16,717 nucleotides of DNA, taken from positions 1 through 16,717 of the forward strand of contig SOHS01000056.1 of assembly GCA_004377135.1 (NCBI GenBank), given 5' to 3'. The DNA is from Dehalococcoidia bacterium. GTDB lineage: Bacteria > Chloroflexota > Dehalococcoidia > GIF9 > AB-539-J10. Each line of letters starts with the position of its first letter. The first letter of the stretch is position 1. The notes below the pieces were generated by a model that saw only the letters and a program-made list of their open reading frames with translations, ran no database searches and was not told the DNA's origin. Of this stretch, positions 1 to 7,756 are shown one piece after another. The position numbers were made by a program, and so were the translations under genes.

Positions 1-2217
1 TGGCTGGATAAGCTGGAAAGAGCGACTCAACAGAAGAGTAGTCAGAAGGCAGTAGTCAGCAGCCAGAAGGCACCGGCTGAGCCCAGCCAGAAGCGGAGAG
101 AAGGGCTGGACTCGCCCATAACTGTTATCAAAGGCGTCGCCCTCAGCGTAGCTAATAAATTCGCCAAGCTTAATGTAAGAATAGTGCACGATTTGCTTTA
201 TTTCTTTCCCAGGCGCTATGTCGACTACAGCCGGAGGAAACCCGTCTCTGCACTTATAGAAGGTGAAGAGCAGACTATCATAGGCACAATCTGGCAGGCC
301 AGAGTAGCTACCCTGGGCAACCGGAAGGGCACAGAGGTAATCGTCGGCGACGAGACGGGAAACATCAGAGTGGTCTGGTTTAATCAACCTTACCTGGCAA
401 AACGCTTCCGTACTAATGCCAGGGTAGTAATTAGCGGTACGGTCGGCCTGTTCAAAGGACACAAAGTATTCGAGTCCCCGGAATGGGAATTGCTTGAAGA
501 TAAAGAACTGATTCACACCGGGCGCCTGGTCCCGGTCTATCCCCTTACTCAGGGCTTATATCCCAGGCAGGTAAGGAAATGGACCAAGGAGGCTGTCGAT
601 GACTATGTCTGGCAATTGGATGATTTCCTGCCTTCAGAGATTAAGACCCGCTGCCAGTTATTAGACCTTCCCGCCGCAATCGCTCAAATCCACTACCCCG
701 ATGACCAGACAATGGCGGAAAGGGCAAGAGGGAGGCTATCCTTCGACGAGCTATTTCTTCTGCAGTTAGGTGTTCTGGCTAGAAAGAGGGACTGGCAGGA
801 AGGTCAGCCGGGCAATGCCTTTCATATAGACCGGGAAGTTATCAGCAAGTTTTTAAATTACCTGCCTTTCACCCTGACCCAGGCGCAGGAGCGAGTATTG
901 CAGGAAATTCTAACCGACCTGCAACAGGCAAAAGCCATGTCACGTCTTCTCCAGGGAGAGGTGGGCAGCGGCAAGACCGTAATTGCGACCCTGGCCCTCC
1001 TGATAGCTGCTGCCAACGGTTACCAGGGGGCGTTAATGGCGCCCACCGAGGTCCTGGCCGAGCAACATTACACCAATATCTGTGGCTATCTGTCGCAGGT
1101 CGGCACACAGGAAACCGGCCCCGAGCCGGGCGAAGGAACTATCAGGTGCTACACAGGATTTCTGTCCAGGCCGCTGACCATCGCTTTGCTCACCGGGAGC
1201 CTCAGCAGTGCTGAGAAACAAAGTCTGCACGGTAAAATTCAGCAAGGTGAAGTGGATATCGTTGTCGGCACCCATGCCCTTATTCAAAAAGAGGTGGAAT
1301 TCAACAAATTAGGGCTGGCGGTGATAGATGAGCAACACCGTTTTGGCGTATTGCAGCGGTCAGCACTGCGGCAAAAGGGGTTTAATCCTCATGTTCTGGT
1401 CATGACCGCCACACCTATTCCGCGAACCATGGCGCTGACGCTCTATGGAGACCTCGACATTTCGGTTATCGATGAGCTGCCGCCGGGGCGACAGGTAGTG
1501 AAAACAAAGTGCCTCGATCCGCAAGATAGGGAAAAAGCTTACAGCTTCCTCCATCGCCAGGTCAGCAACGGCCGGCAAGCTTTCATCATCTGCCCCTTAG
1601 TCGAAGAATCCGAAGTACTCGAGGCAAAAGCCGCCACAACGGAGTATGAGCGACTATCCCGAGAGGTCTTTCCGGACTTAAAATTGGGACTACTCCATGG
1701 TCAAATGCCCGGTAATGAGAAAGAGAAGGTGATGCGCCACTTTCGAGGCGGGGAGCTCGATATTCTGGTGTCAACCTCGGTGGTGGAGGTGGGCATCGAC
1801 GTACCCCGGGCCTCTGTCATGATGGTAGAGGGAGCTGAGCGCTTCGGCTTATCTCAGCTCCACCAGTTCAGGGGACGTGTGGGGCGAGATAAAGAACAGG
1901 GCTATTGCCTGCTTATCCCGGAAAAGCTTTCACCGGAGGCAAGGGAGCGCCTCCGGCTGATGGAGAGGGTGCATGATGGCTTCGCCCTGGCCGAGAAAGA
2001 CTTAGAGCTACGAGGCCCCGGGGAATTTTTCGGCACCCACCAGAGCGGCCTGCCCGACCTCAAGCTTGCCAAGCTAACCGATTTACACAGTCTGGAATTA
2101 GCCCGGCATGAGGCGCTAACTCTTTTTCAAAGCGACCCCAACTTAAAGAAAGCTGAACATAAACCTTTACGTCAACAATTGAGTCGGGCATGGTCCGGGG
2201 GCGCTGAATGGAGCTAA
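1..2217 (+). CDS. recG: ATP-dependent DNA helicase RecG (5' end outside window)
   Basis: RecG remodels stalled replication forks and Holliday junctions in the cytoplasm. The reading frame is open from base 1, so the true start lies upstream; the GTG at 184 is an internal codon, because conserved RecG sequence (helix-hairpin-helix-like ITVIKGV region, then DLLYFFPRRYVDY) already runs across it. Order: a Ser/Gln/Lys-rich linker with repeated SQK (about 34-114), the wedge/OB-fold domain (about 120-560), then two helicase lobes. Walker A GEVGSGKT is at 955-978, the DEQH box at 1327-1338, TATPIPRT near 1405, and the GRVGRDKEQGYCL motif near 1876. The C-terminus looks complete. The extension before the wedge domain resembles the long RecG forms that I recall from Dehalococcoidia; this is from memory. 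Identity is secure. Confidence 0.96.
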   Translation, partial: WLDKLERATQQKSSQKAVVSSQKAPAEPSQKRREGLDSPITVIKGVALSVANKFAKLNVRIVHDLLYFFPRRYVDYSRRKPVSALIEGEEQTIIGTIWQARVATLGNRKGTEVIVGDETGNIRVVWFNQPYLAKRFRTNARVVISGTVGLFKGHKVFESPEWELLEDKELIHTGRLVPVYPLTQGLYPRQVRKWTKEAVDDYVWQLDDFLPSEIKTRCQLLDLPAAIAQIHYPDDQTMAERARGRLSFDELFLLQLGVLARKRDWQEGQPGNAFHIDREVISKFLNYLPFTLTQAQERVLQEILTDLQQAKAMSRLLQGEVGSGKTVIATLALLIAAANGYQGALMAPTEVLAEQHYTNICGYLSQVGTQETGPEPGEGTIRCYTGFLSRPLTIALLTGSLSSAEKQSLHGKIQQGEVDIVVGTHALIQKEVEFNKLGLAVIDEQHRFGVLQRSALRQKGFNPHVLVMTATPIPRTMALTLYGDLDISVIDELPPGRQVVKTKCLDPQDREKAYSFLHRQVSNGRQAFIICPLVEESEVLEAKAATTEYERLSREVFPDLKLGLLHGQMPGNEKEKVMRHFRGGELDILVSTSVVEVGIDVPRASVMMVEGAERFGLSQLHQFRGRVGRDKEQGYCLLIPEKLSPEARERLRLMERVHDGFALAEKDLELRGPGEFFGTHQSGLPDLKLAKLTDLHSLELARHEALTLFQSDPNLKKAEHKPLRQQLSRAWSGGAEWS

Positions 2218-2230
2218 ATCCACGCAGACC

Positions 2231-2269
2231 TTGCGATTTTGGTGAGAACCCGTTAAATTTAGAATTTAA
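2231..2269 (+). promoter_or_regulatory. Candidate argS promoter with overlapping AT palindrome
   Basis: A perfect 7-3-7 inverted repeat (TTAAATT, TAG, AATTTAA) lies at 2253-2269, just before argS. A weak sigma-70-like pair overlaps it: TTGCGA at 2231-2236 and TAAATT at 2254-2259, 17 bases apart, each 4 of 6 to consensus. The palindrome could be an operator or chance in AT-rich sequence. There is no T-box-like leader. Promoter status is inferred. Confidence 0.3.
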
Positions 2270-2290
2270 TTTATTAGGATTAATTTGATC

Positions 2291-3949
2291 ATGATCAGGC
2301 AAGAATTAGCCAGATGTTTGCAGCAGGCTGTGTTGGAGGCACAGCAGAAAGGTGACCTGGCTTCAGCCACCTTGCCCGAGGTGCTTATAGAACATCCCCA
2401 AAACCCCGAACACGGTGATTTTGCTTCAGGCCTCCCTTTGAAGCTGGCCCGGACTATGAAGATGTCCCCCATGGCTATAGCCGAAAAGGTCTCTGAGCAC
2501 ATAGTACCGCCGCCCCAAATTGACAGGATTTGGGTTGCTGAGCCGGGCTTCATCAACTTCATCCTGCGGGATGACTGGCTGAGTACGGAGGTGGAATCAG
2601 TCCTGGCTGCCGGTGAATCGTACGGTGATATTGAAATGGGCAAAGGTAATCGGGTCCAAGTTGAATTCGTTAGTGTCAACCCCACCGGACCCCTTCACGT
2701 AGGTCATGGCCGTGGTGCCGTTTTAGGCAGTACTCTGGCTAATGTACTTACCGTCTCTGGCTACGCTGTAGAAAAAGAATTCTATATAAATGATATGGGT
2801 AACCAGATAGATAACTTTGGCCGTTCTCTCTATGCTCGTTACCGGCAATGCCTGGACCAGGAAGCCGCCATGCCACCGGATGGCTACTACGGCAATTACA
2901 TAATTGACCTGGCCAAAGAAATAATTCAGGAGCAGGGTGATAGATTTTTATCGTTGCCCGAGAGCGAGGCGGCTTCGCAACTAGCGGAGGTTGGGACTGC
3001 CAAGATGTTGCAGGGAATTAAACAAGACCTCGAGCTGCTAAGCGTTGTCTTTGACACCTGGTTCTCAGAAAAAAGCCTTTATCAGGGCGGGCAATATAGC
3101 AAGGTTATGGAACTACTCCAGAGCGGGGGCTATATGGCTAAAAAGGAAAACGCCACCTGGTTTGAATCGAGTGCCCTGGGCGAAGACAAGGACAATGTCC
3201 TGGTGCGCAGCGATGGTTCTCCTACCTATTTTGCCTCGGATATTGCCTATCATTACAACAAGTTCCTGGAGCGAAAATTCGACCGGGTGATTGATATCTG
3301 GGGGGCTGACCATCAGGGACATGTCCCTCGAATGAAAGCGATGCTCAAGGCCTTGAACTGTGACCCTGAGCAGCTTAAGGTGATAATCTGCCAGCTAGTC
3401 ACCCTGCGGCGTGGAAAGGAAATAGTTAAAGTATCCAAGCGTGGTGGCGATATTATTACTTTGAAAGAGGTGGTAGACGAAGTAGGCTCGGATGCCTGTC
3501 GCTTCATATTCCTCTCCCGTTCTGCCGATAGCCAGATGGATTTCGATATAAAGCTCGCCAAGCGGCAATCGGCGGACAATCCTGTGTATTATGTCCAGTA
3601 TGCTCACGCCCGGATCGCGAGCATTCTTCAGCTCGCTAAACAGCGGGAGATAGACTGCAGTCAGGGTGATGTTTCTCTGCTTACCACCGAGCCGGAGCTC
3701 ACCTTAATTCGCCGCTTGATACTCCTCCCCGAAATAGTAGAACAGGTGGCAGTTACTCTCGAGCCTCACCACCTGCCTTACTATGCCCAAGATTTAGCCA
3801 CTGTCTTCCACAGCTTCTATAAGCAATGCCGGGTTGTCTCTGAAGACGAAGCACTAACCAAGGCACGTCTCAAGCTGGTCAAGGCAACACAGATTGCCCT
3901 GGCTAAAGTCCTTCACCTCATGGGCATGAGTGTCCCGGAAAAGATGTGA
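2291..3949 (+). CDS. argS: Arginyl-tRNA synthetase
   Basis: Class I synthetase that charges tRNA-Arg with arginine using ATP. The N-terminal Add-1-like domain comes first (about residues 1-100). The HIGH motif is seen as HVGH at 2695-2706 inside the typical ArgRS context VNPTGPLHVGHGRG. The KMSKS-equivalent is KVSKRGG near 3428, a variation that is common in ArgRS. The C-terminal DALR anticodon-binding domain (YVQYAHARI and onward, from about 3590) is complete. The length of about 552 residues fits the family. The ATG at 2291 was chosen; an in-frame TTG at 2285 is the alternative, and AGGA at 2276-2279 sits 5 bases from the TTG and 11 from the ATG, so the start is not settled. It lies 73 bases after recG. 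Confidence 0.95.
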   Translation: MIRQELARCLQQAVLEAQQKGDLASATLPEVLIEHPQNPEHGDFASGLPLKLARTMKMSPMAIAEKVSEHIVPPPQIDRIWVAEPGFINFILRDDWLSTEVESVLAAGESYGDIEMGKGNRVQVEFVSVNPTGPLHVGHGRGAVLGSTLANVLTVSGYAVEKEFYINDMGNQIDNFGRSLYARYRQCLDQEAAMPPDGYYGNYIIDLAKEIIQEQGDRFLSLPESEAASQLAEVGTAKMLQGIKQDLELLSVVFDTWFSEKSLYQGGQYSKVMELLQSGGYMAKKENATWFESSALGEDKDNVLVRSDGSPTYFASDIAYHYNKFLERKFDRVIDIWGADHQGHVPRMKAMLKALNCDPEQLKVIICQLVTLRRGKEIVKVSKRGGDIITLKEVVDEVGSDACRFIFLSRSADSQMDFDIKLAKRQSADNPVYYVQYAHARIASILQLAKQREIDCSQGDVSLLTTEPELTLIRRLILLPEIVEQVAVTLEPHHLPYYAQDLATVFHSFYKQCRVVSEDEALTKARLKLVKATQIALAKVLHLMGMSVPEKM

Positions 3950-4167
3950 TTTGTCCTGCTCGAGGTTTTGCGATAAGGAGGGGATATCTTCATCTTTGTC
4001 GGGGAAGGATAGATTTCAGCACAGTACTACTCGAATTCTCGGGCGAAATTGTGCTACTACCCAGAGCAGTTGTCTTAAAGATATAATCAACAAAGTACGA
4101 GATCTGGCATTTACGGAAAGAGCTGAGTATGGTATGGTTCGGTTCTGACAGATAAGGCAGGCAAGGG

Positions 4168-5406
4168 ATGACAGCTCCACACATATTGGGGTTTCTGGGA
4201 ATTCTGTTTATCATTGGATTCATAGGGGATTACCTTTTCAAGAAAATAAGTTTTCCCGATATATTAGTGCTACTAGGTTTAGGTTACGTGGCAGGGCCTG
4301 TCTTACATATTGTAGACCCAGCCTGGGTAGCCCCGGCGGCGCCAATAATAGCCAATCTATCCTTGGTCGTGATTCTATTTAACGGCGGTTTGGGCCTTGA
4401 GTTTTCCCAAGCTCGAGCCACCGCGCCCAGGGCAATAGCGCTCGCTTTAGTGGGTATCGGGGCCAGCATGATCGCGGCTACGACCTTTGTTTACTACGTT
4501 CTAGATTGGGAATTGATGAATAGCTTGTTGCTTGGAGCCATCGTGGGCGGCACAAGTCCTGCTATCGTAATGCCTCTTATCGGGCGAGCTAAAGTCTCTC
4601 CCGAGACATCATCCCTATTACATATAGAGTCCGCTCTAAATGGCGCCCTGGTGATTGTGATTGCCCTGGTTATCCTGGAAGTCATGACTGTTGGGGCGAC
4701 TGGGAATATAGGTCCGGCGATTGCTAAAGCTATCGGCATGCGCTTTCTTATAGGACTGGGAATCGGCGGCGGCGCCGGATTTGCCTGGCTTTGGGTGCTG
4801 ACGTTCATAGAAGGCGAGCTATACGATGATATCTTGACCCTAGCTGTCCTTTTCTTACTTTATCTCGCCGTGGAGAGTCTACAGGGCAGCGGAGCTATTT
4901 TCGCTCTCGTATTCGGCTTAATCCTGGGAAACGGCATGGATTTTGCCAGATTTCTACGCACTAAGAGGACTATCGAGATCCACAATACCATGATGACGTT
5001 CCACTCTCAAATATCTTTCATAGTGAAGACATTCTTCTTCGGTTACTTGGGATTGATGATAACCTTTGACGACCCCAACGTAATTGTACCGAGTATCCTC
5101 CTGTCTTTGGCCCTATTGGCAGTAAGGTGCATAGTAGTCCCTGCTATTTCCATAGGTAAAAAGAGCTTGCTTGCCAACACAGGAATACTAGCTACAATGC
5201 TACCTCGAGGTCTATCCGCCGCCGTGGTAGCTGAAATAGCTGCTTCCTCGGGCATTCCCAATGCCCGGCTTTATCCCGAGATAACGATAGTGGTTATCGC
5301 AACTACTGTCATAATCTCAGCTGTAGGTATTCCCCTCTTCGCTAGGAAATCGCCGCAGGAGAACAGCGAGACAAAGGAAAAAGGCGGGACAGCAAATTCA
5401 CCTTGA
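4168..5406 (+). CDS. CPA1-type Na+(K+)/H+ antiporter, ion-site Asp replaced by Gly
   Basis: Integral membrane cation/proton exchanger of the NhaP/NHE (CPA1) superfamily: 412 residues, about 12-13 hydrophobic segments. Family hallmarks seen: FNGGLGLE near residues 71-78 (TM3 region), GGTSPA at 127-132, ESALN at 154-158 and the PRGL motif late in the protein. In CPA1 proteins the pair Asn-Asp normally ends the ES..ND motif and the Asp binds the ion; here it is Asn158-Gly159 (codon GGC at 4642-4644, one transition from GAC). Transport may be altered or lost, unless another residue compensates. A hydrophilic Lys/Glu-rich tail ends the protein. The 218 bases upstream hold no gene that I can support; a TATAAT at 4082-4087 lacks a good -35. 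The ion cannot be told from sequence. Confidence 0.88.
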   Translation: MTAPHILGFLGILFIIGFIGDYLFKKISFPDILVLLGLGYVAGPVLHIVDPAWVAPAAPIIANLSLVVILFNGGLGLEFSQARATAPRAIALALVGIGASMIAATTFVYYVLDWELMNSLLLGAIVGGTSPAIVMPLIGRAKVSPETSSLLHIESALNGALVIVIALVILEVMTVGATGNIGPAIAKAIGMRFLIGLGIGGGAGFAWLWVLTFIEGELYDDILTLAVLFLLYLAVESLQGSGAIFALVFGLILGNGMDFARFLRTKRTIEIHNTMMTFHSQISFIVKTFFFGYLGLMITFDDPNVIVPSILLSLALLAVRCIVVPAISIGKKSLLANTGILATMLPRGLSAAVVAEIAASSGIPNARLYPEITIVVIATTVIISAVGIPLFARKSPQENSETKEKGGTANSP

Positions 5407-5450
5407 GCTAGCGCCAAGCGTTACTCCACCGCCCTTCACCTTACCATTGC

Positions 5451-5479
5451 TTGACGGAAACTGGCTTGTGCTTTATTAT
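5451..5479 (+). promoter_or_regulatory. Sigma-70-type promoter upstream of the redox cluster
   Basis: TTGACG (5451-5456) and TATTAT (5474-5479) are each 5 of 6 to the bacterial consensus and exactly 17 bases apart. Transcription would start near 5486 and give a leader of about 180 bases before the glutaredoxin start. It is the best promoter match in the window and sits 44 bases after the antiporter stop. Confidence 0.6.
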
Positions 5480-5502
5480 TAAGCAAACTCGCCACTTTAT
5501 TT

Positions 5503-5523
5503 ACCTCGCCTTATGGCGGAGGT
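5503..5523 (+). other. Leader hairpin
   Basis: ACCTCGCC (5503-5510), loop TTAT, then GGCGGAGGT (5515-5523) form an 8-bp stem with one bulged G. No U-tract follows, so it is not a terminator. It lies about 20 bases after the predicted transcription start and may be the first element of a structured leader. I do not recognise a known riboswitch here. Confidence 0.4.
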
Positions 5524-5581
5524 GGGGCCGATGGTATACGAGATACAGGTAATTCTAATCCGCAGGTAGGCGTTTAGTATG

Positions 5582-5610
5582 GCTGCTAAGTATTGCTTTG
5601 GCAGCTTTTT
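5582..5610 (+). terminator. Terminator-like hairpin in the leader
   Basis: GCTGCTAAG and CTTTGGCAGC pair around loop TATTG (5582-5605), with one G-U pair and one bulge, followed directly by TTTTT (5606-5610). This fits an intrinsic terminator. It may end the antiporter transcript, but it also lies downstream of the promoter at 5451-5479, so it could act as an attenuator for the glutaredoxin cluster. Confidence 0.55.
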
Positions 5611-5667
5611 ACATTAATTGCGGCAGGGAGCAGGCACACTGCTTAAAATAAAAACTCAGGAGGTAAA

Positions 5668-5904
5668 ATGGCACGCGAGGTTAAAATCTACACCACTCCT
5701 ACCTGTCCTTATTGCAAGATGGCCAAGAAATTTCTGGATGATAATGGCATCAAGTATCAAGAATTAAACATAGTTGAGGATAAAGCGGCCCGGGAGGAAA
5801 TGAAGAATAAGTATGATTCGCTGACAGTCCCAACAATTTGCTTCGATGGCGAGGTGATGATCGGATTTGATGAGGGGCAGCTCAGGGAGAAATTAGGTCT
5901 TTAG
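5668..5904 (+). CDS. Glutaredoxin-family dithiol oxidoreductase
   Basis: Small thioredoxin-fold protein of 78 residues, the normal size of short glutaredoxin/NrdH-like proteins. It reduces disulfides through the Cys13-Pro-Tyr-Cys16 centre; the cis-proline loop TVP (residues 53-55) and the GFDEGQLRE segment near 66-74 fit the family. An AGGAGG ribosome site precedes the ATG. The electron donor is uncertain: the next gene would be thioredoxin reductase, which commonly pairs with such proteins in anaerobes, but it is broken here, so reduction must come from a reductase or glutathione-like thiol elsewhere. It opens the redox cluster behind the promoter at 5451. Confidence 0.92.
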   Translation: MAREVKIYTTPTCPYCKMAKKFLDDNGIKYQELNIVEDKAAREEMKNKYDSLTVPTICFDGEVMIGFDEGQLREKLGL

Positions 5905-5920
5905 TTCATTAAAGGAAATT

Positions 5921-6082
5921 ATGCATGAACTGATTATTATTGATGGTGGTCCAGCCGGTATGACGGCAGCAGTGTACGCAGCCAGAACAGAACTGCATGC
6001 ATTGCTTATAAGCTACGACATAGGAGGGCAAAGATTGCCCTTCAAGCTCACCGCTACCTGCGGAGGCTCAGCGAATAAATAA
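5921..6082 (+). pseudogene. trxB: Thioredoxin reductase relic (N-terminal 53 residues)
   Basis: The ATG at 5921 follows an AAAGGA site, 16 bases after the glutaredoxin stop. The peptide starts HELIIIDGGPAGMTAAVYAAR and continues to DIGGQ, which is the FAD-binding start of thioredoxin reductase. The family has about 300 residues; here similarity ends after GGQ and a TAA follows at 6080-6082. The first Gly of the usual GGGPAG loop is Asp. The peptide cannot bind FAD or NADPH as a working enzyme. It looks like a large internal or 3' deletion that preserved the start. An assembly error is the alternative. Confidence 0.8.
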
Positions 6083-6105
6083 ATATATTAGAAAGGAGGA
6101 TCGAA

Positions 6106-6582
6106 ATGGCTGTTTTTTTCTCGGGGAGTGAACTCTTAGAAATAGCTACGGGCATAGAAAGGAACGGTATGGCATTCTATCAGGCTCTGGCTGATAAGAC
6201 CGGAAGAAGGGATGTTAAGGACATCTATAATTATCTCGCTGGAGAAGAAAAGAAACATATGGATATCTTTCAGGGTATGTCGGATGCCCTGGGGCAAGCT
6301 AAGCCCACGGAAACCTATACTGATGAATATATGCTTTACCTCAAATCATTAGTTGACAGCACAGTATTTTCCAGTGTTACCGAGGCCCAGCAAAAAGCTG
6401 GTAAGGTATTCAATGAAAGTGAAGCCCTTGACATTGGAATCCAAGCTGAGAAGGATTCCATCTTATTTTACTCAGAATTGCAGAGCTTGGTGAGGGAGCG
6501 GGACCGCAAAGTAGTCCTCAACACATTGGAGGAAGAAAAAAAGCACCTGCGCCAGCTTTCGGAACTCAAGGCAGGATTATAA
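6106..6582 (+). CDS. Rubrerythrin-like ferritin-fold diiron protein
   Basis: A 158-residue four-helix-bundle protein of the rubrerythrin/ferritin-like superfamily. The expected diiron ligands are all present: Glu18, Glu48-x-x-His51, Glu115 and Glu144-x-x-His147. It has no rubredoxin domain, unlike classical rubrerythrin, so electrons would have to come from a partner; the desulforedoxin gene starts 51 bases downstream. A role in peroxide reduction or iron handling in the cytoplasm is inferred from the family. A strong AAAGGAGG site precedes the ATG. Substrate is unknown. Confidence 0.85.
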   Translation: MAVFFSGSELLEIATGIERNGMAFYQALADKTGRRDVKDIYNYLAGEEKKHMDIFQGMSDALGQAKPTETYTDEYMLYLKSLVDSTVFSSVTEAQQKAGKVFNESEALDIGIQAEKDSILFYSELQSLVRERDRKVVLNTLEEEKKHLRQLSELKAGL

Positions 6583-6633
6583 AGAATGTGAATTCTGGCT
6601 TTTTGATGGCTATAAAAAATTAAGGAGGTGAAA

Positions 6634-6759
6634 ATGGCTGTTAAAAAAGTTAGCGAAAAATATCGCTGCAATGTCTGTGGCAATGAAGTGACGGTGACCA
6701 AGGTTGGGGGCGGTACTCTGGTCTGTTGCGGGCAGGATATGGAATTAATCAGCTCGTAA
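6634..6759 (+). CDS. Desulforedoxin-type mononuclear iron protein (41 residues)
   Basis: A complete small gene with an AAGGAGGTG site just before the ATG. The peptide has the desulforedoxin signature: Cys12-x-x-Cys15-Gly, then GGGTLVCCGQDM with adjacent Cys31-Cys32. This pattern binds one Fe(Cys)4 centre, and the order and spacing match free desulforedoxin and the N-terminal domain of desulfoferrodoxin. The catalytic superoxide reductase domain is absent and the stop is clean, so it is a stand-alone electron carrier. Its position between two rubredoxin-less diiron proteins suggests that it serves one or both; this is inference. Confidence 0.88.
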   Translation: MAVKKVSEKYRCNVCGNEVTVTKVGGGTLVCCGQDMELISS

Positions 6760-6780
6760 TGTTTTAAGAGGAGTGAGCAA

Positions 6781-7311
6781 ATGAAACATGAACAAACCCG
6801 GACGATAGAGGTACTTCAGCTCGCTGTTCGGATGGAGGTAGAGGGTAAGGAGTTTTACCAGCAGGCAAGCCAGAAAAGCAGCAATAAGCTAGCTAAGGAA
6901 CTATTTCAACACCTGGCTAATGAAGAGGAAATTCACGGTAAGAAATTTGAGGAAATATATGAAGCCCTCAAGAAAGGGCAGAATTGGCCTGATATAGAGC
7001 CACCATCTGAAAAAGGGAAAAGACTCAAGTCTCTTTTCGCCGAAGCCACTAAAGCGCTGGGCAGCAAGATTACAGTGGCCGAGTCTGAACTTGAAGCTAT
7101 CAAGATAGCTATGGATATGGAGATCAAGTCTTATAATTTATATCAGTCTCGAAGCGAAGAAAGCACCCTCCCTGTGGAAAAGAGGTTCTATGAGACTCTG
7201 GCGGGCGAGGAGCGGGGGCACCATCTCGCCCTTGTCGATTCCTATGAGTATCTCAGTGACCCTGCGGGATGGTTTACCAAAAGCGAACATTGGTCATTGG
7301 ATGGAGCCTAA
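6781..7311 (+). CDS. Rubrerythrin-like ferritin-fold diiron protein
   Basis: A 176-residue relative of the protein at 6106, with ligands Glu19 (or Glu21), Glu49-x-x-His52, Glu114 and Glu144-x-x-His147. The C-terminal WFTKSEHWSLDGA tail is typical of this ferritin-like family. No rubredoxin centre is present. It begins 21 bases after desulforedoxin with a GAGGAG site and is probably co-transcribed with it. The two diiron proteins are diverged paralogues, not a recent duplication. Likely peroxide or iron protection; the exact activity cannot be read from sequence. Confidence 0.86.
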   Translation: MKHEQTRTIEVLQLAVRMEVEGKEFYQQASQKSSNKLAKELFQHLANEEEIHGKKFEEIYEALKKGQNWPDIEPPSEKGKRLKSLFAEATKALGSKITVAESELEAIKIAMDMEIKSYNLYQSRSEESTLPVEKRFYETLAGEERGHHLALVDSYEYLSDPAGWFTKSEHWSLDGA

Positions 7312-7333
7312 ATAAGCAACCAGGAGAGTTCAT

Positions 7334-7675
7334 ATGGGGGATGTTGCTTTAAGCATTGAGCAGCTAGCTGTAGAGGTGGAAGGGCGGGAGATTTTGCATA
7401 ACATAAATTTGGGGATGAAGCTTGGCGAGACACATGTCCTTTTCGGTCCCAACGGCAGCGGGAAAACCACTTTGCTCATGGCAATAATGGGTTTCCCCAA
7501 GTACCGGGTGACCAAAGGCAAAATCATTTTCAAAGGCCAGGATATAACGATGTTGTCGCTGGATGAGAGAGCCCGTTTAGGGATTGGTATGTCCTTCCAA
7601 CGGCCGCCGGTGGTTCGGGGGGGGGGAAATGCACGGGGGCTCATCACTAAGTGCCGGATTACAGAGGGCAATTGA
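7334..7675 (+). pseudogene. sufC: SufC-like ABC ATPase relic
   Basis: The ATG follows a GGAGAG site. The peptide shows the start of a SufC-type ATPase: LSIEQLAVEVEGREIL, Walker A GPNGSGKTT, and a Q-loop GMSFQRPPVVRG like archaeal-type SufC. SufC (about 250 residues) powers SufBCD iron-sulfur assembly. After PPVVRG a run of ten G (7617-7626) begins and family similarity stops; the ABC signature, Walker B and H-loop are absent, and a TGA follows. Removing one or two G gives only about 25 or 6 further residues, so no simple slip restores the enzyme. No sufB or sufD is adjacent. I judge it a non-functional remnant, though a 113-residue peptide could be made. Confidence 0.75.
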
Positions 7676-7680
7676 AGCCA

Positions 7681-7711
7681 GTCAAAAGGATATTATGTAA
7701 ATAATACTGAC
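7681..7711. repeat. AT-rich inverted repeat
   Basis: TATTAT (7691-7696) and ATAATA (7701-7706) are perfect complements around GTAA, and outer GTCA (7681-7684) and TGAC (7708-7711) are also complementary. It lies between the sufC relic and the zinc-ribbon gene. It may be an operator, an RNA hairpin, or a deletion scar. TATTAT could serve as a -10, but no good -35 is 17 bases upstream. Confidence 0.4.
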
Positions 7712-7756
7712 GGAATGATGGTCAGACAAGTTAGAACACAGTAAGGAGGTGAAGCA

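Noticed and set aside
184..186. GTG at 184 as the recG start
   Set aside because: The frame is open to base 1 and conserved RecG sequence spans this codon, so the gene begins before the window.
4082..4087. Perfect TATAAT upstream of the antiporter
   Set aside because: No -35 match at 16-18 bases and no TGN extension, so it is too weak to list as a promoter.
3950..4167. ORFs of about 70 residues on both strands between argS and the antiporter
   Set aside because: No family resemblance, the + strand frame starts inside argS, and no convincing ribosome site; treated as non-coding.
5486..5667. Known riboswitch (fluoride, T-box, cobalamin) in the glutaredoxin leader
   Set aside because: A GGCCGATGG segment loosely recalls the fluoride motif, but its pairing partner is missing; no T-box or cobalamin box was seen.
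7617..7626. Ten-G run in the sufC relic as a phase-variation switch
   Set aside because: Shifting by one or two G gives only short tails without the ABC signature or Walker B, so no length variant restores a full protein.
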